From Antedon bifida (lineage: Eukaryota; Echinodermata; Crinoidea; Comatulida; Antedonidae): a stretch of DNA of 64,000 nucleotides. The position numbers and the translations under genes are program-made. The DNA lies in contig OY727093.1 in assembly GCA_963402885.1 (NCBI GenBank), forward strand, positions 25,047,409 to 25,111,408, in the 5' to 3' direction. A model generated the notes under the pieces. That model ran no database searches. It saw only the letters and a program-made list of their open reading frames with translations, and was not told where the DNA came from. Shown one piece after another: positions 43,453 through 55,600 of this stretch (its first letter is position 1; each line of letters begins with the position of its first letter).

Positions 43453-44225
43453 TCATCAACAAAATGTATTTTCATCAATTGTTATACATCAAATTCGTTT
43501 ACATGAAATCCTCTATATTATCATATCTAATTCCGTTGATAATAGTGTAGCATTTGTTGACCTCGAGAATTAAAAATCAAATCGTTATTTATCAAATCAA
43601 ACCTCATAGTATTTTATCCTAATTGTCTTTAATTTACATAATACAGTCTCTGAAACTGAAATTGAACATGCATTTTCTAAATCGATATCAATCAAAAAGT
43701 ATTCATTACATCGTTTTTTTTCGAGAATTAACTTTCTTATTGAGTTAAAAATATAAATGCGTTCTGTTACGCTTGTTTAATTTTAGTTACAATCTTACAA
43801 TATAATTTATTCTGGTCACAATTCAGGGTTGGATTAATCTTAGGATTCTGGGAAAAGAATCGGGGCGGAGGAGATACTTACACTTCAGTGTGCGAGAAGA
43901 CAGGGGGCGCTGTATTTCTTTATATTCTTCATCTATGCATTTTATGATTGCTATTAACTTCATATTTAGTACCAACAGGAGAGATGTTTCAATGGACAAA
44001 TTGTCTCTTTGGTATACATTTATTGCCCACTTTAATAGTATCGATTTGATGTTAACAATTCATGGACATGCATAAACTCAGCAGACTGAATAGAATTATT
44101 ACCTTGTTGTTATCATAGAAAACTAATAACGATTATAATTTATTTCATATTGCAATAAACATGCTTCACAACGTTTGTACAGTTAGCTTCTGTATTATAA
44201 ACAAGTGGTAAACTGTTATTTTGAC

Positions 44226-44617
44226 TACTACCGGCTCCCCCTCCCCTGCCCATTGTTATATGGCCGACTTCTGTCGTAAATGACAATGTCAATTAGTCTT
44301 ACATTCATCTGAATGATGACTAAGCCAGGACTGTTTAAAGCCGCACCTTTGGCTGGTCCTATCATTGACCAAGGGCTTCTCTCGTCCAGTGCCCACCTTA
44401 ACCAGAGGAGAGGCATAAGCCAATACGTCTGAGGCAGATACTAGATGCAGGGGCTGCCGTAAGAGTCAGCAGTGCTGATTTCAAATGCCTAATGGGACCC
44501 CAGCCCAGATACAGCACTCGGTATTCCCAGATGGTCTCCCATCCAAGCTTTAACCGGGCCCAACGTTGCTTAACTTCGTTGATCTGACGAGAACCGGTGT
44601 TTCAACGTGGTAAGACC
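44226..44617 (-). mobile_element. 5S-rRNA-derived SINE (SINE3-type)
   Basis: The reverse complement of 44510-44613 is a 5S rRNA body: CCACGTTGAAACACCGGTT, GAAGTTAAGCAACGTTGGGC, GGATGGGAGACC and GGGAATACCGAGTGCTGTA are all present, so box A, the intermediate element and box C of the internal Pol III promoter are kept. The first ~10 bases of 5S (GUCUACGGCC) are replaced. After the 5S 3' end the unit continues ~280 bp into unrelated sequence (CATTAGGCATTTGAAATCAG...) down to about 44226, as in SINEs with a 5S head, rather than stopping as a gene would. The 3' tail family is not recognised. Confidence 0.65.
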
Positions 44618-44666
44618 CAACAAAGCTCATCAAATTAACTTCATGTATTTTTCTTTGATTTTTTAG

Positions 44667-45551
44667 ATCAAGATGAATAAAATCCTAGCAGTAATTTTGG
44701 TAACAACACTGTGTTTATATGTATGCGAAGCTGGAAATTTCTACCAAAAACACAGAAACAGGAATTATGGGCGATCAGCTGATCCAATGCAGGCTAGAGC
44801 TGCTTTCCTAAACAGACTCTACAGACGAACATTTATGACAGATTCAGGCGAATGGGAAAATGAGTACGTAAATGATTAAAGATGTATTGTCCCCCAAAAT
44901 CATACAAAAAAATAGATTAATTAGATTAATAAAATAAGACTTTTAATTTAACAACAAATTAAAAAAAAAAATTCAGAGGAACAATATATCTTGGTGTACG
45001 CTGGGAATAGACTCACCGCAGCCGTACACATCATGACATTAGTACTTAAAAAATGCATGATCTGACTAAACCTGTATCTGTATATTCATCCAATCGTTCA
45101 GGATAATTCAAGGCGTTGGCCGGTTATCCCCTGTGTAAAACACTGACGATTAACACGTTGAAAAGACGTTATCGTTGAATAGATTTTCATTCATATCAAA
45201 GCGGTATTACATAATTGTTAATGCAATAAACCTACAGTATACATAATCAATCTCGTTTTAAGATAATAATACTAAAGCGTTGAAATATAATATTACTCCC
45301 ATATTACTAATAAGTTCGTTTCGTTACGGACACATTTTACCAATACATAACTTTTGTCCAATCATCTATACAGATGTCAGTAACTTACGTCGATGACTCA
45401 TGACATTAACGTTAATATGATTTAAAATAATGATGATGTTGAAAGTTTATGGTTATTATTTAAATTCTCAAATTGAATTGAATCTAACTGACTTGTGTTT
45501 AAACAAATTCTTTTCAGCCTTCCTAAACGAGAAGATGACGATTGGTTTTAA
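44667..45551 (+). CDS. Short secreted peptide precursor (74 aa), family unknown, two coding exons
   Basis: ATG at 44673 (context AAGATGA) opens 63 codons plus two bases to a GTACGT donor at 44864. A strong TTCTTTTCAG acceptor ends at 45517; exon 45518-45551 completes the split codon as Asp, adds ten codons and stops at TAA. An acceptor at 44666 implies an upstream 5'-UTR exon, best candidate ~39214-39271. The product starts MNKILAVILVTTLCLYVCEA, a textbook signal peptide likely cut after Ala20. The mature part has no cysteine. It is basic at first (KHRNR, GRSADP, LNRLYRR), then acidic, and ends in a dibasic KR followed by EDDDWF. KR and RR are possible convertase sites, as in neuropeptide or peptide-hormone precursors, but no amidation glycine or known peptide family is recognisable. 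An AATAAA lies 47 nt past the stop. Exon prediction is strong, function unknown. Confidence 0.72.
44876..44996. mobile_element. MITE-2 copy d, short form
   Basis: TTAAAGATGTATTGTCCCCC at the left, right end decayed (GAGGAACAATATATCTTGG). Begins 12 nt after the splice donor of the peptide gene exon. Confidence 0.7.
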
Positions 45552-45597
45552 AGTTTTAAGATAATTTGAACATATTTTAAGAGCAAAAAGGTACATA

Positions 45598-45603
45598 AAT
45601 AAA
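45598..45603 (+). terminator. Poly(A) signal of the secreted-peptide gene
   Basis: AATAAA, 47 nt after the TAA stop at 45551, giving a very short 3' UTR as is common for peptide precursor genes. Confidence 0.6.
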
Positions 45604-45624
45604 AACATTAAATATATAATTTAG

Positions 45625-45830
45625 CTACAGGTCTCCTCCATTTAAAGACCACTTTTGGGTCCCATGTTTTAGTGTTCTTTAGCAGCTTTGGTTTCTAATT
45701 AGATTCCCTCCAACTAGAGATCGGCACTAGAATCAGTCCTTCACTACAAATACCCTATTTAGAGGGAAATTAATTATCAGAATGGTTATCTTGCTCCCTA
45801 CCTTAATTAGGGTTGTTTGTTTCAATAACT
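45625..45830 (+). repeat. Dispersed repeat related to 3.85-4.1 kb
   Basis: Shares TTTTGGG(T/A)CC, GTAGCTTTGG/GCAGCTTTGG, CTAATTAG and GAGGGAAATTAA...CAGAATGGTTA with 3840-4110. Just past the peptide gene poly(A) signal. Confidence 0.5.
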
Positions 45831-45834
45831 GCAG

Positions 45835-48800
45835 TATTTTTCTGATTTTCTTCAAATTTTCAATGGTTTCTCTCTCCGAAAATACATCAATGTTTGGTTT
45901 TAAAGGTAATCCTTAACTGGAGGGAAAATTTGATTTTTAGTTGGGCCCACCCAAATCGTGATCTTTGCTGTCTAATTAGGAGTTTTTATTTGGAATGATC
46001 AGTTAGGTAGAAGATAGACGACCATACAGAGTCGCGGTACATTGGTCTTTAATTGGAGTGGTCTTTAATTGGAGGACTGTTTAGAAATATTTGATCATAG
46101 GCGTAATTGTAACTAACGTTAATAGATAACTCAAATAATCGTCGTTTTGAAATTGTCTTACAGCCTACCAAGTTGTCCTGTCATCAAGTCACCATATTTT
46201 GTAGTCGATTCATCACACCTCAAGTTTTCTTTATTTTAATTTTGTAGATTTTCCACAACAAACCACCTTTAAAATCATCTTTTATGGTTTTCAATATTGG
46301 TAAACGTTTCATTTGTCGAGTCTCGAGGTGAGCAGAGTTGCGCACTGGACTATCACAATCTAGGATTTGTGTAAATATTAATGAATTGAAATTAACAAAT
46401 TATTGTTTGATCAATATCATATTATCGGATTGGGAAGAATGTTTTGAATAATATCAAATTTTCAACAATATAAATATTCAAGGTTGAACATTCTTTGACG
46501 GTTTGAAGTGAATTAATTTGTGCAATTTTTAAGTTTAGAGGATAAAAATAAAATGATGTATGATCTCGAAGGAGTATCGAATGACAACATTAACCATCCG
46601 TGCTATTTTCAAATGAAACCTAAATCATATTCTGAAATTAATATTTTTCCAAGTTTTTTTGTCAAAAAACATTATGTGTAATGTTTAATATATCCATGAA
46701 AGAGATACAAGCGTTTTAACATGACTGAAAACAGAATGGTTAATCCATCATCCCAACAAAGAGTTATAAATATTATTGTATATGTCTAAGATATGTTTGT
46801 ACAGAGTTAAAGTGTATTGTTTTGTTGAAGACACGAAGTAGTTATTATGAATGTGACTTTGTCGCTTTATTTTTGCTTTATGTGATAATAATTTGATCAA
46901 TAAAATATACTTGACCTTCGATTGTTTATTGGTATTTGTTTAAATAATCTACTTTAATGCTAGTCGTCGTTAGACATTGCGCGCCTCCTCACTTGTGTTC
47001 GCCATTCTGTACGTTGAGTAAGTTTGGTTTATTTTTGTTTAAATAAGACTGCCTGCAGAATATTAAGAGACATAAGTATATAGATGAAATATAGATATAA
47101 ATACTGTACATGGTAATTATATTCAAAAGCTCAATAAGAATATAGTATTGGTTGTTATTATTATTATTATTTATTCAGGCAAAAGATACATTTTACAAAA
47201 TATAATACAAATCAACAAATTAAACAAACACAACGCAAAAGAAAATATAAAATCATAGTCACTAGCTGCCAGGAAAGCACAAAAGCAGCCTAAGCCACTG
47301 TCACCAATTAGGTGTGTACCTAATTCCAAATTCAATATAGTTTTCCTGCTATATATAAACTTCTCTGAAACTTACAAACCGGACGTCAGGTAAGAGTAAA
47401 TAAAACCCAGAATTTATTGAAAATGAGAGATTATTTTGATTAACAAGAGGAATGCAGAAATGTTTAACGCTGTGTATTAGGATTCCGGTAGAATGAACGC
47501 AAATGATTGACATCCACTGGCATCAGAAACAATATTGGACTTGATGATGATGTTTCATGACCTGTATATATCTGTACAGTCGAAATATAACTACAGGCCC
47601 TAATAATTTACGTATTATCTATGAGAGAGTGTTCTTTCCACCCCTGTAAAATCTGAGTGGCTGCATAACTATCATTAGGGGAGAATCCATATCGGCTTAT
47701 ATTCTGAAGAGAATTTCTCGTTATTAATCTGGTATTTTTTAGACAGATTTCTGAAACATGCGATAAGTAGCGACATTGGATATGAAGTTTAATCGAAGAT
47801 CTAGTCAATTTACCATGAGATTCAGTTTATACTAAATCATTGATAAACCCAATTTGCCGAAGAAGACAAGTATTGTAATTTTATTTTATTTAATTTTTAA
47901 TTATTTTATAAATAGCAATGTTTAAATATAGTTACTAATTATCAATAATTCATCAACTATTATTTATTCATTAAATAACTACGATTATTACATTGTATAA
48001 TGTATAAGTTGGATTTCTTTCGCATCAGCATGCCTTCAGAACAACTAAACTGTGAAATTTATGTAATAATATTCGATACATTGTGAATGTTAACATGATA
48101 ATGAATGTGTAAGTGCAATTTGCGATTACCCCTTGTGTGTGAAAACGTGTCGACAAGTCGAATTGTTCTCAATTATGGACAAGACAACCAATGAACTTGA
48201 ACGTATAAATCGAAATATCTCTGTCATCGTCAGTTCACTGTGACCATTTGATCTCATGTTAACCTTACAACAATTTAGAAACTGAAGGATGGTGTGGATT
48301 GTTCAGTGAATGTAGTCTCATCTGCTAGATTCGGATTCGTGTGATAGGCCTATAGTACAGTTTATTTCAACAATTTCTGGGGAGCTTTAATTGCATAGAC
48401 AATGTAGTCTCATCTGCTAGATTCTGCTCGTGTAGGCCTAGTACAGTTTATTTCACTATTTCTGGGGAGCTTTAATTGCATAGACTTACACAAGAAAATG
48501 TCGGTAGGCTCTAAAGGCAGGCACCGAGGGATATGTTTCATTATAAACAAATTATCTATGATTTTGCCTAAGAATTATGTGCAGAATATTTTCGTGCAAA
48601 GAAATGATTTACTATAATTATAAATTACTATAACTTTATTCAGAAAGCAGCTTCTGTCCCTTAAAAGATTGAGTTGAAGTTTGTTTCCAATTTTATTAGA
48701 TTCGTTAAATGAAAGTAAAAAAAAAACCAATTCCCTCTTATTTATAATAATGATACGTTTCCTATAGAGTGTGTTATTTTATCGCATCTACGTACTTTTA

Positions 48801-49605
48801 CAGAATATCACAATCACCTGTTTCTTCGTTTAATTTTGTCATCATCATTTTGTGTTACACACATTACACTACCAATCTTGTTTACTTTTTTTTCTTCTTT
48901 CACAATATGCCTAAAGTATCATGTTACTAGTGTATTGTTAAATTAATGCACCGGGAAATGAGTAATTTAAATAGATAGGTTGAACTTATTGAAAAACTCA
49001 ATAGATGGGCCAAATTAAGTAGGCCTATAATTGTTTATTTGGGCAAAGTGAACCATTTTAGGCAATTAAGAACTTCTATGTAAACCTCTAGTGGATATCT
49101 CAAACCCCGCCAACAATTTAAAATTTATTAAACAATTTATTTCTGTCAAAGTTCTCTTTTTTTGTCACCCGTGACTTCAAAATTCAACGCCGGGTAGTAG
49201 TGTTAATCTATGAGAAGGAGATGTGTTTTACTCGCACGATATCCACAATTTTGTTATGGGTGTAGAATGTGAGTTACTAACTTACTCATGATTTATACGA
49301 ATATAAATACATTATATTATACATCAACAGAATGAAGAATACGAAAAATAACAGGAATGAAAAACCTTATAAATGAATACGCATGCGCACTATTACACTA
49401 CATTTCATCATGTAGAAAATTGTAGAGGATCGGCGGAGAGAGGGCTAGGCTGATAGATGTCGCTGCAACAGAAAAACCGAACCTGTCCTTGATCTCGTGG
49501 TTTCAATAGTTTTGGGACTACTGTAATTCTTGCAGTGTAATACTCTTGTTTATCGTAATATGTACTGATTTAATAAGATATACACAACCAAGGAGTAGTA
49601 TTGAA
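45835..49605. other. Intergenic, upstream of ARMC8
   Basis: Apart from the LINE tail (47155) there is a duplicated ~95-bp stretch: GTCTCATCTGCTAGATTC (48315, 48406) with TTTCTGGGGAGCTTTAATTG (48371, 48460). The ARMC8 promoter should lie near 49400-49600. I see no TATA box there, only a modest rise in GC around 49430-49500. Confidence 0.4.
47155..47330 (-). mobile_element. LINE-like 3' tail, minus strand
   Basis: The minus strand ends ...TTTTGCCTGAATAAATAATA followed by ATA repeats, preceded by GGTGACAGTGGCTTAGGCTG; typical of an L2/CR1-type 3' end with a microsatellite tail. Confidence 0.4.
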
Positions 49606-49607
49606 AC

Positions 49608-52600
49608 ATGGTAAGATAAATAACCTTGCTGACATATAATAAATTAGGGAGTTTCAACAGTTGCTAATGAAGCTAGGCCAGCCTACTTGAGCCTTTTGTA
49701 CGCGAGCCTAGAGGCTGCAAACCGACTCCTGCAGTCCTGCAGTAAATAGTCGGAGAGGCTAGAGAGACGTTAATCCTGGGCCTAGCTTAGTATAGTATTT
49801 TAGTTAGTTTTCTTGTTTAATACTTACTTGATACTATCCTAGCAATAATGTAGTAAACATAATTAATAGAAATGTCTCTCAAGTACAGGACCAACATTTC
49901 ACAATTTGATAATTTATAATTGTACTTTATTTGTTGTTTGTGTAAAATAAGCGGGCTAGCCTTGCTTGCTAGCCTAGACTGAGACCTCTAGCTAGGCCTA
50001 GCCACAGAAGAGTAGGCCCCTACTACTAGCTAGGCATTAATACATGCTTCACTTGCAAAATGATTTTCTTCTTTTCACTAGGCCTATGATAATGAATGAA
50101 AAACTTACCTTTTCATCCCCTCTTTAAAGAATTAAAATTTTCTTCCATCATTAATCCGACTTCAATCCCACTGTGTGCGAACAACCCGTTAATTCCAAAT
50201 CATTTATCCCTAAGTCAATTACAGTTTTCAACAACACCGTTACTAGATAATTTGGTTTCGTTTAATTTATTTATTGTGTATAACGTTTGTGTAATTTTTA
50301 TGGTGTGTATATTGTTCTCATATATTTAATATTTTCTTAAGATAGTGTACAAAAATTTCCGATATGTTTTATTGGACCAAATAAATATTGTGAGAGCAGC
50401 ACATTATTATTATTATTGTTTATTTACTTTTTAAAATTTGTTGCACGCCTCCTCATTTATTTATTAATCTTGTGTATTGAGAAGAAATTACCATTGCTGT
50501 CCATCCCCTTTTTAATGTTAGTTGACAAATAAATAATAATAATAACATTGACATCAAAACAATTTAATTATTTTAACAATATTTTCAGGACATTGCTACA
50601 GGGCAACATTATGTTGACAATCTTCATGTTAATGATCAACAGCAGTTGTTGTGTAATATTCGGTGAGTTAATTCTGAGATACAATTTATTTCAGACAAAC
50701 TGTCCATATGATGCATATACTACAGCGCTAGTTCTGTTTCGCACCTGTCTTTTTTTCAACCCCAAATTTGTTTCTAACTTTATCATGAATACCACACACA
50801 CCTTAGAAATAGACCTAGGAGAATCGCATAAAAGTAACAAATAAATCCTTTAAATTTATGACTTTTAGTGAGGTGTTTCTCACGCACTGTTCGAAAATTT
50901 TACATACCCATGTTAAAACTGTCAGTGGAATACATGTATTGGTTAATTTTTATTTAACCTTGTTTATAGAGAGTGACCCTAAACATGATTTTAAAAGAGA
51001 ATTACTTTCTTATCAATTGGAGGATAGTTCAAATTAACCAGCAAAATCCTATTCTTTTGTACACAAATATTGCAAATAGAGACATGTAAATAAAAAATAA
51101 ACGGTGTGGAAACATTTTTTTTTTCAGCCAAGTTAAAAATTTGGTGATTGGAAGCAACAAGCAAAAGACAGTGATTATGTTATGTGGTGCTGTTCCGAGG
51201 TAGGTTCCTTTCACTCTATTCATACAGTGGAATTGTGTGCTTTCAATTGTTGTGGGAGCCGGCTACTCTCCATTTATGCACATGTCAGTTGTATGACCCA
51301 CTATGCTACCCCTGGGAGAGGTGCGCCATTTGTCCGATGTGCTTCATACCTTATGAATACCATGACACACCCCTACATAAAAATTGTGACTTGCCTTTAG
51401 GTGACCATGACGCACTCATTTTGACCATGTTGTTCATAATATGGTGGGTGGTAAAGTGACATTGACACACCATTGCTCATTGATGTGACGTACCATCTAG
51501 GTTTTTTTTACGCACCACTGCGTCAATAACTATTTGTAAATGATGCACCCATGACACATCTCTCCCAGGGGTCGTATAGTGGGTCATACAATTGAGTGCA
51601 CTAATTAATTATTGGTAAAAAGGAGCATGGGTGTATCTTGTGGTCAAATGTTATATATGCAAATGTAATAGTCAAAGCTCTATATCTGGAGAACCAGTAA
51701 AACTCCATATTAAATATCCTTTTAAAAAAAACCAATGACCAATAATAATGATGAAATATAATAATATAAATATTGTGCTCTTATTTTAACAGACTTCTGC
51801 AACTGTTGGGTAATGAGACCATGCCGGCTGAAATCCTTGTGGAATGTGCTGTGGTTCTTGGAACCCTAGCAAGAGGAGGGGAAGCCAACAGACGAGCACT
51901 GGTAGAAGATGGTGCCCTGCCTGTTGCTCTTCGTGGTCAGTTGGTTGATATTAAATTATTTTTAATTATAATTTAATATCATAATCAAGGGCAAAGTTGC
52001 TTTTTATACAGAAAAAAGTTACAAACTAACTAAATATACATTTTTAAAGATGTATTGTCCCCCTGAAAAATAATTTATACACTTTTTGTTGTTGAATATG
52101 CCATTTAATGTCACATAATAGTTATCCACCTTAACCAAAAATTGGATCAACAATAAATTTATTTACCTGAAAAAACTGTTATTTAAAGCCAAAAATTGTA
52201 AAATTGGCTGCCAGCCAGTGGGATTCTGGTTGAATTTATCCATTTATTTTGTCATTTTATAAGTGAAAACATTATTTTTTCATGTTTTTCTTCTACGGAA
52301 GTAATTAACTTGATTAACACTACAAAATTATCTTTTCAAAGTCTGATTTAATTAATATCATTGTTGATGTTTTTGGGGGACAATTCATCTTTAATAAATA
52401 ATAACTAGGAATTTAATATCATAATCACGAGCAAAATTGCTTTTTATACTAAAAAAGTCACAAGCTAACTTACCACTGAAACTAAAGAAACTCAACATTT
52501 ATCTATGAAATAAATTTAAATATTTCTATAAAGTGGAAAAGTTTATACAATAATATTTTGATTGTTGTATTGTTTATCTAGGATTGGCCCATTCAGATTT

Positions 52601-55600
52601 GAAGTTAGTTGAAGCATGTCTTAGATTTCTGCGTTTGATATTCACAAGTCCTGTTGCTCCAATCAATATTTTGTATGAGGTAAATTTGTCAATTTATTTA
52701 TTAATTGTTTTCTGACTATAGAAAGGAATACAAGTTATTCTGTTTGTTATCGTAACTACGTTATCTCAGTTCAAAAACCAAGACAAAATAGTTTTATTAT
52801 TTTCCTAAAGTTAATATGCTGTGTCAAATTTGTTCTTTTCAGGATGCAACTATCATACCGCATTTGATACAGTTACTTTCAAGATCATTATCTACGCAAG
52901 AAAATGTTGCAAGTATTTTGGCCCACTGTTGTAAGGTAAATTTAATAAATAACCAGAATTAGGAGGAACCAAAAGTGTATTGCATCATCCTACACTGTAC
53001 ATCTGCAGGAAGATGATTTCAATAGGCCTATAATTAATTACAAGGGCTCATTTTCCCCTGCACAAGCACTCCGAAGTGTGAATGAATGAATGACGTTTCC
53101 ATAGCTCAACTACAACAAAGCTATGGCCCAGTGTGCTGTGCTTTGTGAATGCCGAACTAGACTGTGCAAGGATTACTTTCAGAAACTCAAGCACCCTTTC
53201 CATAGACTACACCATATTTTGCCAATAGCGCCTAAATCTAGATACAATAAAAGAATTTTGCCATCCGAAAGTAAAAACACAATGATCAAAGCATTGTATT
53301 ATATTGTCTATTACCGTAAGTGGTAATTATTCTTGGTCGATTTCATAATTTATCTTTTTTTAAAAAATCTGTTTTGTTGAAATTATATAATAACCTTGTA
53401 TTAGTTAGTTTTAACTTTTATGGCATAAATATTTGATAACATTCAATGTTATTTTTTTCTTTCTTTTTAATATTTGTTTTTGTCAATATTTTAGAGTTAT
53501 TAGTTTCCTTGTCATGTCGACAACTGCTTAGGTGGTCAATGCTTAAAGTAATTTTTACTTATTTTGATCTTCTTTCACACATTGTCTTTTTTTTTTCTAA
53601 AGTATAAATATCTGTTCTTTTCTGTTTAATGTGTGGAAAATAAATAAATGAATCAAACAAACAAACATTGTATGTTTGTAATTGTATTTTTGCCAATGAT
53701 TGCCTTCCACAGATTTCCCTTTTTATAAATTGATATTTTTTTATGTACATTATATCTTATCAATTTATCTCTTTATAGACCCATGAGCATCAACTGATTT
53801 TACTTCAACATGGATCGGTTCAGGCACTGTCTCCACTCCTGTCAAGTAATGTACCGAAGGTATATGTCGTCTGTGACTTGAACATTATTATAATAATTAT
53901 AATATCCTAAATTTATGTAACTCCTAATGTTGTGAAACCTTTAAGTTCTGTACATATTATTACCCTGGTTAATTCAGATCAAACATGTATTGAAACATAC
54001 TCTCATAATACAGCTAGTAATTGGCACAGTTTTGTCACATAAAATTTGATAGTGTAGACAAAGGATACAAGCAATGCTACGAGCATTAGATTCGAACCTA
54101 TGATCTCACAATCAGTAGTTCAACGTCCAACACACTGTTAATAACCAAACTGTTATAATTGTTGTTGATGTTCTTATATGGTTGAATACCAGAAATGTTT
54201 GAAATACAATTCCTTTTTTTATCAATATATTTGCTCAACTGGAACAAACCCCTTTTCAATTTTCCTTTTAAAAATGTATTATTCAGGTTCAGTTGCCAGC
54301 CCTTTGTTGTTTTGCTGCGATGTGTTACGAGAATCAACAAGTGTCATCAAGAGTTGCATCAGGTTAGAAAAATGTTTGTTTTGTTGTTGTACCTTACCAA
54401 TCCCAAAATTCTGGGGTCAAATCATAGTTTAGTACCAGGGGTCAAATCATGGCTTAGTACCAGGAGTTTTTGTTATTGTTGGAAGTGCATCACTAATTGA
54501 TAATCATAATATAGAAACTAGAATTTAATTCATCGCTTTAATGAATTATAAGTGATCATTTTTATAACGTTACTCTAAATGATCACCTAATAAAGATATT
54601 ATACAATAACAATAAGTGATCACCTAATTATCTGCTAGAAAGAATAAATTTCATTTTTAAACCTATTATATTTTGTTTGATTTAACCACCTGTGTGTTTC
54701 TTTTCAGCATCATACAACGGAGAACCGCTGTACCATCACTTTAACAGTCTTCTTGCAAGGAACAAGCCAGTGAAAATGCAACTCACTGCTGCAAAATGGT
54801 AAGGCATATTGTTATACTACAAGAAAGGGAAATAATAAACCATTCTTCCCAAAGCAAAGCTGGAAAACTTAATGTCTTTCTATACTTTTTTTTCAGTTTG
54901 AGTTACATTCGTAAAGTTGGAGCTCTTCGACCTGATACCGACATCATTCCTATGAGGGTATGTTTTACATTTAGTTGAGGAAATTGTATTGCAATCTCTA
55001 GTATGGAAACATAATCTATTTTTTCACTGAATCTAACCAATTTTGTTTATAAAGCAATGGTTAATGACCACATATTGTTATTATAAAAGTTGATAGATCC
55101 CTGCTGTATTAATAACAATGATTATGTCAGGGATGCATCCATGTGTGGTTAGGTGAACTTAAAAAGGGTGCTTGCTTCTCCTGGATCAGCCCCTGTACAT
55201 CTATTTCAGTCATTCACCTTATATTCTGAACTAAAAAGTTTTCATTTCTTATTTTTAAATTTAATTATATAAATACATGTAACAACACTTCAGGAGTGTA
55301 CAGACATTTCAAAGAAAGTCATTTTATTTTTTTTACACAATTCACAATTAAAACGCTCAATAGTACCAAAAGAAGCTGATGCTTGTCAGTTTACATGTAC
55401 AGTACACAGAGACCCAGACAACATTCATGAACAAACAAGTTTTCCCTCATTGCTTCCCACATCAACAGCAAGTATGTGACCCATAACTAAAATCAAACTT
55501 TATGTGAAAAAAAATGTGATGTGCCCATATAATATATGGATGTCATCACTACCATATTTGAGCATATCACTACCATATTTGGGCACATCACACTTTTTTG

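Noticed and set aside
44510-44613. Functional 5S rRNA gene
   Set aside because: The 5' end of 5S is replaced, several substitutions are present and the sequence runs on into a SINE-like body with no immediate T-run terminator.
51182-51459. ORFs across ARMC8 exon 3 into MITE-3
   Set aside because: Reading past the 51199 donor enters the transposon; ARMC8 homology resumes only at 51793 in the spliced frame.
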